Program-made: the position numbers and the translations under genes
The notes under the pieces: generated by a model
The model's database searches: none
Told to the model about the DNA's origin: nothing
The model's input: the letters and a program-made list of their open reading frames with translations, nothing else
Assembly (NCBI GenBank): GCA_964418745.1
Contig: CAYQMX010000006.1
Coordinates: forward strand, 124,001 to 188,000
From: Scleromatobacter sp964418745
GTDB taxonomy: Bacteria; Pseudomonadota; Gammaproteobacteria; Burkholderiales; Burkholderiaceae_C
DNA length: 64,000 bases
Direction: 5' to 3'
Part shown: piece after piece, positions 1 through 8,011 of the stretch
How positions within the stretch are numbered: the stretch's first letter is position 1
Layout of the letters: each line of letters starts with the position of its first letter

Positions 1-978
1 CGCGCCGGCCGTGCCGGTGACCAGCAGCGTGTAGTCGTTGCCGGCCGCGGCGGCGGGCAGCGTGAAGCCGGTCGCGGTGCCCGTGTCCACGCTGATCGTC
101 GGGCTCAGCGCGCCGACGGCCACCGTCATGTAGTCGCCGACGGAGGGCGAGGGCGAGGCGGTGGCGAACGCGGTGCCGTTGATCGTGACCGAGACCTTGG
201 CGTTGCTGGCGGCGTCGGCGACCACGCGCAGGCGCGCGATCGTGTTGGCGTAGGCCGTGTAGGCCCCCTGCTGGTCGAGCACGGCCGCGTTGAGCAGCAC
301 GCCGCCCGTGGTGTGCGTCAGGATCAGCGTGGCGATCTCCTGGTCCTTCAGCTTGAGCGCAGGGATGTCCAGCAGCAGCGTGGCGGTGTCGCCGGCGGCG
401 AAGACGCAGACGTTCCACGGCGTGCCCGCTGCGGCGGCGGTGACCGGCGTGTAGGTGGTCTGCAGGCCGGTGACGGCGGTGGCGAACGCGGTGTCGGTGA
501 CGGCCAGCGCGGTGCAGTCGTTGGTGCTCAGGTAGACGTCGACGCTCGGGGCCTCGCTGGTGGCGGCGTTGAGGATGCGCAGCTTGGCGTTGCCCGAGGC
601 GGGCGCGGTGTCCTCGTCGGTGAGGAATTTCGAGGTGGTCGTGCTGCCGGTCAGGTAGGTGACCACCGAGAAGTGGTCGGTCTTGCTGATGGTGCCCGTC
701 ACCGGCGTGCCGGAGCCGGCGCTGGTGCTGCTCTTGACGTTGAACGTGTAGCCGCCCTTGTCGATGGCCGTGTAGGCGCTGGCCGCGCCCGCCGCCGTGC
801 CGCCGACGACCAGGTCGTTGCCGCCGTCGCTGTTGACCGTGTAGAGGTCGAGGCTCGTGTACTCGCTGGTCGCATTGACGATGCGCACGTAGCCCTTCTG
901 CGCGTCTTCGTTGCCGCAGCCGTTCAGGAACGGCACGGTCAGTGCGGCCGCGAGGGCGGCCCAGGTCGTCAAGCGCAT
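1..978 (-). CDS. DUF4397-type lipoprotein (3' end beyond window)
   Basis: The reverse strand is open from an ATG at 978 to the left edge (326 codons, no stop), so the C-terminus is missing. The N-terminus is a signal peptide of about 20 residues ending in a lipobox (FLNGC), so the mature protein is probably a lipid-anchored envelope protein. Then come repeats of a beta-rich unit containing phrases such as YVRIVNATSEY and LRILNAATSE. These are typical of DUF4397 domains, which have an immunoglobulin-like look and no assigned biochemical function. Thr, Ser and Ala are abundant and Cys is nearly absent after the lipobox. No partner gene is visible beside it. The domain call is by motif recognition, and the function is unknown. 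Confidence 0.75.
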   Translation of the reverse strand, partial: MRLTTWAALAAALTVPFLNGCGNEDAQKGYVRIVNATSEYTSLDLYTVNSDGGNDLVVGGTAAGAASAYTAIDKGGYTFNVKSSTSAGSGTPVTGTISKTDHFSVVTYLTGSTTTSKFLTDEDTAPASGNAKLRILNAATSEAPSVDVYLSTNDCTALAVTDTAFATAVTGLQTTYTPVTAAAAGTPWNVCVFAAGDTATLLLDIPALKLKDQEIATLILTHTTGGVLLNAAVLDQQGAYTAYANTIARLRVVADAASNAKVSVTINGTAFATASPSPSVGDYMTVAVGALSPTISVDTGTATGFTLPAAAAGNDYTLLVTGTAGA

Positions 979-1112
979 CGTCTACTCCGTGAATGTCGTT
1001 GTGCGCGAACCCGTGTTCGCGGTGCGCCATTGTGCCGGCGCCACCCTGCGCGTTTGTTGCGCGTTCATGGTGTGGTTACAGTTTAGTGCGCGGCCGGGGG
1101 GGGCCGTCGGCG

Positions 1113-2012
1113 TCAGACGTCGGCGAAGTTGGTCGGCAGCCCGGGCACGTCGACCCGGCAGTGCAGCACCCGGCCGGCCCACGGCTGGGCCGCGAGCTCG
1201 GCCTCGGGCCGCTTCTCGCGCGAGGTGGTCACGTAGAGCGTGCGCAGGTCGTCGCCGCCGAAGCAGGGCATGGTCGGGCAGCGCACCGGCAGCGGTACCG
1301 ACTGCAGCAGCGTGCCGTCGGGGGCGAAGCGGGCCAGGCGCTGGCCCTCGAAGCAGGCCGCCCAGTAGCAGCCCTCGCTGTCGACGGCGCCGCCGTCGGG
1401 GCGGCCGCCGTAGCTCTCGATCGGCGCCCCGTCCACCTTGGGCGGGAAGCTGGCGAACACGCGCCGGTGCGACAGGTTGCCCGCCTGCGGGTCGAACTCG
1501 AACGCGAAGATGGTGCTCAGCTTGGTGTCCGTCCAGTACATCGTGCGGCCGTCCGGGCTCCAGGCCAGGCCGTTGCTGTTGGCCACGTCGTCGACGATGC
1601 GGTCCAGGCTGTTCCAGCCCAGGCAGTACAGCGAGCCGCGCGGCAGGCGCTCGTCGTGGATCGTGCCGACCCAGAACCGGCCCTGCGGATCGGCCTTGCC
1701 GTCGTTGAAGCGCAGCTTCTTGGTGTCGTAAGGGGCCGCGACCACGCGCCGGCTGCGGCCCGTGCCGACGTCGAAGTTGAAGATGCCGTCGCGCCGCGCC
1801 ATCAGCACCCCGCCCTCGGGCCGCGGCGCGATGCTGGCGACTTCGGTGTCGAACGACCACTGGGTGTGCGCGGCCGACGCGGGCACGAAGCGCTCGAGCT
1901 TGTGGCCGGCGATGTCCACCCAGTACAGCGCCTGCTCGCGCGGATGCCAGAACGGCGACTCGCCGGCGACGGAGGCCGGCACGGGCAGCGGGGAGAACTC
2001 GAACGTGGACAT
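1113..2012 (-). CDS. SMP-30/gluconolactonase/LRE family lactonase
   Basis: A 299-residue six-bladed beta-propeller of the SMP-30/gluconolactonase family, which hydrolyses sugar lactones with one bound divalent metal. The family metal and catalytic residues are in place: Glu18 (GESPFWHP), Asn103 (RFNDGKAD), Asn147 (NSNGLAWSP) and Asp211 (AVDSEG). There is no signal peptide, so it should be cytoplasmic. Length is normal for the family. An aldonolactone oxidase lies about 3 kb away (5209-6495), so a sugar-acid/lactone theme is possible, but the two genes are not in one operon. The exact substrate cannot be read from the sequence. Confidence 0.88.
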   Translation of the reverse strand: MSTFEFSPLPVPASVAGESPFWHPREQALYWVDIAGHKLERFVPASAAHTQWSFDTEVASIAPRPEGGVLMARRDGIFNFDVGTGRSRRVVAAPYDTKKLRFNDGKADPQGRFWVGTIHDERLPRGSLYCLGWNSLDRIVDDVANSNGLAWSPDGRTMYWTDTKLSTIFAFEFDPQAGNLSHRRVFASFPPKVDGAPIESYGGRPDGGAVDSEGCYWAACFEGQRLARFAPDGTLLQSVPLPVRCPTMPCFGGDDLRTLYVTTSREKRPEAELAAQPWAGRVLHCRVDVPGLPTNFADV

Positions 2013-2097
2013 GGGGGGGGAGGCTGGGCCGGCGGCGGGGACGATGCCGGATCGTAACGGCGTACCGCGATGAAACCGCGCGCCGGCGCGGGCCTTT

Positions 2098-3261
2098 TCA
2101 GGCCGCCCGGCGCCCGAACGCCTTCCACGCGAACGGCATCGCCAGGAGCGCGCACCCCGCCAGCGCCAGGCCGCAGCCGAGCCCGCCGAGCTGCGCCAGC
2201 AGGGTGCCTGCGAGCGCGGTGCCGGCGGCGGCGGCCGCGAACGTGATGACGATGCTGCGCGACAGCAGCGAACCGTCCTCGTCGAGCCCCGACAGGCGCG
2301 ACGTGAGGAAGGGTGTCACGGCATAGAAGGCGAACGAGACCAGCAACTGCGCGGCGAAGAAGCCGGCCGCCCCGCGCACCAGGAAGAACCACAGCACCGC
2401 GCCGGCCATGACCAGCTGCGCCGCCCACAGGATGGGCAGCCGCAGCGCGTGGCTGCGGCGGTGCGAGGCGGCCAGCGCGCCGGACGTGCCCAGCAGCGAC
2501 ACCAGCGCCAGCATCGGCCCGATGCGCTCGGACGCCAGGCCCACGCGATGGCCGATGACGTCGGGCAGGGCCCATTGCGCGGACAGCACGCAGTAGACCA
2601 GGATCATCACCGCCCACAGCGGCAGCAGCACGGACCAGCGCTGCGTGCGCCGGATCGAGCCGGAGGCCGGCGCCGGATGCACCGCATCGGCGCCCGCGGC
2701 CGCTGCCGGCCAGGCCACCAGCAGGAACGCCGCGCCGAAGACGACGAACAGCCAGCGGCTGGCGAACCCGGCCGGCAGCGCGTAGGCGCCTACCAGCAGC
2801 GCGCAGTCGAGCACGCCCGAGACCAGGATGATGGCGCCCCAGGCGCGCTCGGCCGCCGGCCGGTTCGACAGGCTGGCCGCGACGACGACGAACAGCGCGC
2901 CCTCGAACAGCCCGGTGGCCAGGCGCGCGCCGCCCACGGCCGCGAGGCTGGGCATCCAGGCGCCGGCGGCCTGCGCGAGGGGCGCGCCCAGCGTCGCGAT
3001 CCAGGCGATGCGGCGCGGCGCGTGGGCGATCCAGCGCGGAAACACGGCGCAGCTGATGGCGATGCCGGCGATCTCCAGCGCCGCGAAGCCGGTGGCCGCG
3101 TCCTCGCCGGCGCCGAAGCGCCGCATCAGCGCGCCGACGATCAGCGGCATCAGGATGGTGCCGTTGGTGGCGATCGCGTACGCGCAGGCCAGGCGCCACA
3201 GGGCCGCTCGCGTCAGGTCGGGGCGGGCAGCGGCGTCGGCGGGCATCGGGGAGTCCGTCAT
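2098..3261 (-). CDS. MFS transporter, TetR-controlled
   Basis: A 387-residue integral membrane protein of the major facilitator superfamily with about 12 hydrophobic segments and short loops. The middle loop (residues about 180-200) is charged, as usual in MFS proteins. I chose the ATG at 3261 (MTDSPMP) over an upstream in-frame start at 3306, because the upstream part would translate through the promoter and operators shared with the divergent tetR gene. The arrangement (exporter divergent from a TetR repressor) suggests ligand-induced export or import of a small molecule. The substrate is unknown. Confidence 0.85.
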   Translation of the reverse strand: MTDSPMPADAAARPDLTRAALWRLACAYAIATNGTILMPLIVGALMRRFGAGEDAATGFAALEIAGIAISCAVFPRWIAHAPRRIAWIATLGAPLAQAAGAWMPSLAAVGGARLATGLFEGALFVVVAASLSNRPAAERAWGAIILVSGVLDCALLVGAYALPAGFASRWLFVVFGAAFLLVAWPAAAAGADAVHPAPASGSIRRTQRWSVLLPLWAVMILVYCVLSAQWALPDVIGHRVGLASERIGPMLALVSLLGTSGALAASHRRSHALRLPILWAAQLVMAGAVLWFFLVRGAAGFFAAQLLVSFAFYAVTPFLTSRLSGLDEDGSLLSRSIVITFAAAAAGTALAGTLLAQLGGLGCGLALAGCALLAMPFAWKAFGRRAA

Positions 3262-3269
3262 GGCGGGGC

Positions 3270-3298
3270 TTGAACGTGAGCGTTGATCACAATATAAT
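3270..3298 (+). promoter_or_regulatory. tetR promoter, overlapping the divergent MFS promoter
   Basis: On the plus strand a -35 TTGAAC (3270-3275) and a perfect -10 TATAAT (3293-3298) are separated by 17 bp. On the minus strand a consensus -35 TTGACA (3320-3315) is followed after 18 bp by TATATT (3296-3291). The two promoters therefore overlap face to face, and one bound repressor could silence both genes. Confidence 0.7.
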
Positions 3299-3313
3299 GT
3301 GAGCATTGATCAC
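3276..3313. promoter_or_regulatory. Paired TetR operators
   Basis: Two near-identical 15-bp boxes, GTGAGCGTTGATCAC (3276-3290) and GTGAGCATTGATCAC (3299-3313), are repeated with 23-bp spacing, about two helical turns. Each is an imperfect palindrome with GTGA/TCAC ends. The first fills the spacer of the tetR promoter, and the second follows the -10 and lies in the spacer of the minus-strand promoter. This is the expected site for the adjacent TetR protein. Binding itself is inferred. Confidence 0.7.
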
Positions 3314-3319
3314 GTGTCA

Positions 3320-3991
3320 ATGATGGCCAACCCGTCCCAAATCCCCTCCACTCCGTCGCGCGCCGCCCCGGCCGAGCCCGGCCGCCAGCCGCGCCAGGAG
3401 CGCAGTCGCCACCGCGTCGAGTCCATCCTCGAGGTGGCGCTGGCGCTGGTGGTCGAGCAGGGCGCCGAGGCGCTGGCCATGCGCGAGGTCGCGCGCCGCG
3501 CCGGGGTGCAGATCAGCTCCATCTACCAGTACTTCCCGTCCAAGGCGCACATCATCCGTGAGCTCGCCACGCGCAACCTGGCGCGCGTGCGGCTGCTGCT
3601 GCAGGAGGAACTGCGGCGCCTGCTGGCCGAGTTCGACGGCGCGCCGCCGGTGGCCGCGGCGGTCAACCGCCTGGTCGACGCCTACTTCGCGCACTACCGC
3701 GACCAGCCCGCCGCGCTGGCCGTGTGGGCCGGCGCGCAGAGCGACCACGGCCTGCGCGAGCTCGACCTGGAGGACACGCGCAGCACCGCCGAATTCCTGG
3801 TCGTGCCGCTGCAGCGCATCCTCGGCCGCGACGAGCGCGACGTCGTCTACCCGCTGGCGCTGCTCGTCGCCGAGGTCACCGGCGCCGCCGCGCGGCTGGC
3901 GCTGGCGCTCGAATCCCCGCTGCGCGAGCAGCTGTTCGCCTGCCACAAGTCCATGCTGGTGGCCACGCTCGAGGCCCACAGGAAACCATGA
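3320..3991 (+). CDS. TetR/AcrR family transcriptional regulator
   Basis: A 223-residue repressor. Residues about 25-75 form the TetR DNA-binding region (RVESILEVAL, then the helix-turn-helix around MREVARRAGVQISSIYQYFPSK). The remaining helices form the ligand/dimer domain. The start is uncertain: a GTG at 3299 lies inside the second operator and just after the -10 box, so I prefer the ATG at 3320 or 3323. It is divergent from the MFS gene and overlaps the following PLP-enzyme gene by ATGA, so it may co-regulate both sides. The ligand is unknown. Confidence 0.85.
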   Translation: MMANPSQIPSTPSRAAPAEPGRQPRQERSRHRVESILEVALALVVEQGAEALAMREVARRAGVQISSIYQYFPSKAHIIRELATRNLARVRLLLQEELRRLLAEFDGAPPVAAAVNRLVDAYFAHYRDQPAALAVWAGAQSDHGLRELDLEDTRSTAEFLVVPLQRILGRDERDVVYPLALLVAEVTGAAARLALALESPLREQLFACHKSMLVATLEAHRKP

Positions 3992-5187
3992 CCGCGATGC
4001 CTCACGACTACGAGCACTTCAGGCAGGCGTTGGCCGGCCACCGGCTGCCCGCGGCGTTCGTCGACCTGGACGCGCTGGCGGCCAACGCGGCCGACCTGCG
4101 CCGGCGCTCGGGCGGCCTGCCGATCCGCCTCGTCACCAAGTCGATCCGCTCGGTGGCGATCCTGCGCCGCGTACTCGCGTCCGACGCGGGCTTCCGCGGC
4201 CTGATGTGCTACTCGCCGGCCGAGGCCGCGTGGCTCGCGGCGCAAGGCTTCGACGACCTGCTGGTGGCCTATCCCTCGGTCGAGCCGGACGACCTGCGGG
4301 CCGTCGCGGCGCAGGTGCGCGCCGGCCGCGGCATCACGCTGATGGTGGACGCCGCCGCGCAGGTGCGCGTCGTCGCCGCCATCGCGCAGCGCGAAGGCGT
4401 TGTCCAGCCGCTGGCGATCGACCTCGACATGTCGTCCGACTTCCCCGGCCTGCACTTCGGCGTGTTCCGCTCGCCCGTCGGCGGCGCCGCGCCCGCGCTG
4501 GCGCTCGCCGCCGAGATCGCGCGCCATCCGTCGCTGCGGCTGGACGGCCTGATGGGCTACGAAAGCCAGGTCGCCGGGCTGATGGACGCGGTGCCGGGGC
4601 AGGGCCCGAAGAACGCCGTGATCCGCCTGCTCAAGCGGCGCTCGATCCCCGAAGTCAACGAGCGCCGCCGGGCCACGGTGGCGGCGCTGGCCGCGGCTGG
4701 TCATGCGCTGCGCTTCGTCAACGGCGGCGGCACCGGCAGCTTCGAGAGCACGCGCGCCGACGCCAGCGTCACCGAGCTGGCGGCCGGCTCCGGCCTGTAT
4801 GCGCCCGCGCTTTTCGACCACTACCGCGCCTTCCGCGCGCGGCCGGCCGCGGGCTTCGCGCTGGCCGTCACGCGCTCGCCCGCGCCGGGCATCGTCACCT
4901 GTGCCGGCGGCGGCTATCCGGCCTCGGGGCCGGGCGGCGCCGACCGCCTGCCGCGGCCCTGGCTGCCCGCCGGCTGCGCGCTGGTGGCCACCGAGGGCGC
5001 GGGCGAGGTGCAGACGCCGCTGCGCCTGCCCGCGGGCGTGGCGCTGGCGCCGGGCGACCCGGTGCTGTTCCGCCACGCCAAGGCGGGCGAGCTGTGCGAA
5101 CGCTTCAACGAGTTGCTGCTGATCGAGGGCGGGGCAGTGGTCGACAAGGTCGCCACGTACCGCGGCGACGGCAGGTGCTTTTTCTGA
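3988..5187 (+). CDS. PLP-dependent alanine-racemase-fold enzyme (amino acid deaminase/D-threonine aldolase-like)
   Basis: A 399-residue fold-type III PLP enzyme. The probable PLP lysine is Lys51 in LVTKSIRS, near the start of the N-terminal TIM barrel as in alanine racemase and D-threonine aldolase. A glycine-rich phosphate-binding stretch (FVNGGGTGSFEST) lies around residue 245-255. The C-terminal beta domain carries the TCAGGGYP segment found in the deaminase/aldolase group. The ATG overlaps the tetR stop (ATGA), so the genes are translationally coupled. Likely substrates are D-amino or beta-hydroxy amino acids, but the sequence does not discriminate. The lactone oxidase follows after 21 bp, probably in the same transcript. 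Confidence 0.8.
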   Translation: MTAMPHDYEHFRQALAGHRLPAAFVDLDALAANAADLRRRSGGLPIRLVTKSIRSVAILRRVLASDAGFRGLMCYSPAEAAWLAAQGFDDLLVAYPSVEPDDLRAVAAQVRAGRGITLMVDAAAQVRVVAAIAQREGVVQPLAIDLDMSSDFPGLHFGVFRSPVGGAAPALALAAEIARHPSLRLDGLMGYESQVAGLMDAVPGQGPKNAVIRLLKRRSIPEVNERRRATVAALAAAGHALRFVNGGGTGSFESTRADASVTELAAGSGLYAPALFDHYRAFRARPAAGFALAVTRSPAPGIVTCAGGGYPASGPGGADRLPRPWLPAGCALVATEGAGEVQTPLRLPAGVALAPGDPVLFRHAKAGELCERFNELLLIEGGAVVDKVATYRGDGRCFF

Positions 5188-5208
5188 TTCCAGGCAAGGG
5201 CGACAGCG

Positions 5209-6495
5209 ATGTGGAAGAACTGGTCGGGGTATGTCGAGTGTCCGCACACGCCGGTGGTCACGCCGGACGACGGGCCGCAACTGGCGCGCACGCTGGCCGA
5301 GGCCGGGCGCGCCGGCCAGTCGGTGCGCATGGTCGGCGGCGGCCATTCGTTCAGCCCGCTGGTGGCCAGCGACGGCCTCATCGTGTCGCTGGACAAGCTG
5401 CAGGGCGTCATTGCGGTCGATGACGCGACGCGCATCGCGCGCGTGCATGCCGGCACGCGCCTGTACACGCTCGGCGCCGCGCTCGCGCAGCGCGGGCTGG
5501 CGATGGAGAACCTGGGCGACATCAACGTGCAGTCGGTCGCCGGCGCCACCAGCACCGGCACGCACGGCACCGGGATAGTCTTCGGCAACATCGCCACCCA
5601 GATCGCCGCGCTGAAGTTCGTCACCGCTGACGGTCGCGAGGTAGTCGCCTCGCCCACGCAGGACCCGCAGCTGTTCGACGGCGGGCGGATCGCCCTCGGC
5701 AGCCTGGGCGTGCTCACCGAGCTGAGCCTGCGCCTGGTGCCGGCGTTCCGCCTGCGCCTGGAGCGCGGAAAGATGGACCTGGAGGACTGCCTCGCGCAGG
5801 CCGATGCGCTGGTGGCCGCCAACCGTTCGTTCGAGTTCTACTGGCTGCCGCACACCGAATCGGTACTGACCAAGAAGTGGAACACCACCGACGCGCCGGT
5901 CGACACGATGGGCTTCGGACGCTGGTTCAGCGAGGTGCTGCTGGAGAACACCGCGTTCGGCCTGCTGTGCGACCTCGGCAAGGCCGTGCCCTCGCTGTGT
6001 CCGTCGCTGAGCCGATTCTGCGCATCGCTGCTGTCGCACAGCGCGCAGGTGGATGCGAGCTGGTCGATGCTGTCGACGGTGCGCCAGGTGCGCTTCAACG
6101 AGATGGAATGGTCAGTGCCCGCGGCGCGCGGCGCCGACGCGCTGCGCGAGATCAAGGCGCTGGTCGCGCGGCGCGCGTTCCCGCTGATGTTCCCGCTCGA
6201 GTACCGCTGGGTGCGCGGCGACGACATCTGGCTGAGCCCGAACCACGGGCGCGACAGCGTGCACATCTCCGTCCACCAGTACCGCGGCATGCCCTTCCAG
6301 GGCTACTTCGACGCGGTGCAGGCCATCTGCCTGAACCACGGCGGCCGCCCGCACTGGGGCAAGGCGCATTCGCTGACGGCGGCGCAGCTCGCGCCGCTGT
6401 ATCCGCGCTGGGACGACTTCCTGGCGTTGCGCGAGCGCATGGATCCGCAGGGGCGATTCCTGACGCCGTACCTGCGCGGACTGTTCGGCCTTTAG
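5209..6495 (+). CDS. FAD-linked aldonolactone oxidase (D-arabinono-1,4-lactone oxidase family)
   Basis: A 428-residue VAO/PCMH-fold flavoprotein. The N-terminal FAD domain has the MVGGGHSFSPL loop (residues about 41-51) and the DINVQSVAGATSTGTHGTG nucleotide segment near residue 105. The C-terminal ALO domain ends with the family motif HWGKAHSL. The residue that carries a covalent FAD histidine in some members is not HAT-type here but falls in GGGHS. The family oxidises aldono-1,4-lactones using oxygen or a dehydrogenase acceptor. It follows the PLP enzyme by 21 bp, suggesting an operon. The start was chosen at the first ATG of the frame, downstream of a purine-rich AAGGGCGAC. Confidence 0.85.
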   Translation: MWKNWSGYVECPHTPVVTPDDGPQLARTLAEAGRAGQSVRMVGGGHSFSPLVASDGLIVSLDKLQGVIAVDDATRIARVHAGTRLYTLGAALAQRGLAMENLGDINVQSVAGATSTGTHGTGIVFGNIATQIAALKFVTADGREVVASPTQDPQLFDGGRIALGSLGVLTELSLRLVPAFRLRLERGKMDLEDCLAQADALVAANRSFEFYWLPHTESVLTKKWNTTDAPVDTMGFGRWFSEVLLENTAFGLLCDLGKAVPSLCPSLSRFCASLLSHSAQVDASWSMLSTVRQVRFNEMEWSVPAARGADALREIKALVARRAFPLMFPLEYRWVRGDDIWLSPNHGRDSVHISVHQYRGMPFQGYFDAVQAICLNHGGRPHWGKAHSLTAAQLAPLYPRWDDFLALRERMDPQGRFLTPYLRGLFGL

Positions 6496-6541
6496 GGGCC
6501 AGAATGCTCGCGCGGCCTGTCGGCCGAACGGGAGCGCATGG

Positions 6542-7834
6542 ATGCAGGGGGATCGCCTGACGCACGGCCTGTGGGAGGCCACCGCGCCGGCTGCGCCGGA
6601 CACCCCGCCGCTGCGCGGGCGCAGCGAAGCCGACGTCGTCGTCATCGGGGCCGGGTTCACCGGCCTCTCGGCGGCGCTGCACGCCGCCGAGGGCGGGCTG
6701 CGCGTGGTGGTGCTGGAGGCGGTCGAGGTCGGCTTCGGCGCCTCCGGGCGCAACGTGGGGCTGGTGAACGCGGGCCTGTGGGTGATGCCCGAGCAGTTGC
6801 CGCACCGGCTCGGCGCGCCGCATGGGGAGCGCCTGCTGCAGTCGCTGGGCGATGCGCCGTCGCTGGTGTTCGACCTCGTCGCGCGCCACGGCATCGCCTG
6901 CGAGGCGGTGCGCCAGGGCACGCTGCACTGCGCCGTCGGCGCGCCCGGGCTGGCCAACCTGCGCGCACGCGCCGCGCAATGGCAGCGCCTGGGAGCGCCG
7001 GTGCGCCTGCTCGACGCGAACGAGACGGCGGCGCGCGTCGGCACCACCGCGTACGCCGGCGCGCTGCGCGATGCGCGCGCCGGCACGATCCAGCCGCTCG
7101 CCTACGTGCGCGGCCTCGCGCTCGCGGCCGCGGGCGCGGGCGCGAGCGTCCATGGCGGCAGCCCGGTGGCGGGCGTCGAGGACCGGGGCACCGCGTGGCG
7201 CGTCCGGACGGCGGCCGGGGCCGAGGTCGACGCGCGCTGGATCATCGTCGCCACCAATGCCTACGGCCTGCCGGCGGGGCCCTGGCCCGGGGTGGCCGCC
7301 GAGCTGGTGCGCATGCCGTACTTCAACCTGGCGACGCCGCCGTTGCCGCCGGCGCTCCGGCGCGCGATCCTGCCGCACGGCGAAGGCGCGTGGGACACGC
7401 GGACCGTGCTCAGCTCGTTCCGGCTGGACGTGACCGGGCGCCTGGTGTTCGGCAGCATCGGCGCCCTGCGCGGCCGCGGCCGGGCCGTGCATGCGCAGTG
7501 GGGCCGGCGCGCGCTGGGCAGGCTGTTCCCGCAACTGGCGGGCATGGCCTTCGAGCACGCCTGGTACGGCTGGATCGGCACGACGCCCGATGCGCTGCCG
7601 CGCCTGCACGTCCTTGCCCGCAACGTCGTCGGCTTCAGCGGCTACAACGGGCGCGGCATCGGGCCCGGCACGGTGTTCGGCCGCGAACTGGCCCGGCTGG
7701 CGCTGGGGCAGGCGACGCTCGACGAACTCTCGTTGCCGGCCAGCGCGATCGCACCGGCGACGTGGCGTCCGTTGCGCGAAGGCGCCTACGAGCTGGGTGC
7801 GCGGCTGGCGCACGCGGTCGCGGCGCGCTGGTGA
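6542..7834 (+). CDS. DAO-family FAD-dependent oxidoreductase (PuuB/glycine-oxidase-like)
   Basis: A 430-residue flavoprotein oxidase. The Rossmann dinucleotide motif GAGFTG is at residues 36-41, followed by VVVLEA with the acidic ribose-binding residue. FGASGRNVGLV near residue 65 is the usual DAO-family glycine-rich segment, and SGYNGRGI closes the FAD site near the C-terminus. Overall layout resembles gamma-glutamylputrescine oxidase and other secondary-amine oxidases. The ATG at 6542 has GGGAG about 8 bases upstream. It follows the lactone oxidase by 46 bp and may share its transcript. The substrate is uncertain. Confidence 0.82.
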   Translation: MQGDRLTHGLWEATAPAAPDTPPLRGRSEADVVVIGAGFTGLSAALHAAEGGLRVVVLEAVEVGFGASGRNVGLVNAGLWVMPEQLPHRLGAPHGERLLQSLGDAPSLVFDLVARHGIACEAVRQGTLHCAVGAPGLANLRARAAQWQRLGAPVRLLDANETAARVGTTAYAGALRDARAGTIQPLAYVRGLALAAAGAGASVHGGSPVAGVEDRGTAWRVRTAAGAEVDARWIIVATNAYGLPAGPWPGVAAELVRMPYFNLATPPLPPALRRAILPHGEGAWDTRTVLSSFRLDVTGRLVFGSIGALRGRGRAVHAQWGRRALGRLFPQLAGMAFEHAWYGWIGTTPDALPRLHVLARNVVGFSGYNGRGIGPGTVFGRELARLALGQATLDELSLPASAIAPATWRPLREGAYELGARLAHAVAARW

Positions 7835-8011
7835 CGCGCAGCCCGCCGCTCGGGCGGCTTTCAATCGGCCGTCCGCGCAGATGCGGGGCGACGGGCGATT
7901 CTTCAAGTGGAAAATCGTGCCGATCGTGACCGGTCGGACGCGAGAAGACGTCGAAAGTCGCGGGGTATGCAAGCTGCCTAGAATGTTCCGCCTACCCTCC
8001 AAAGGACGTTC

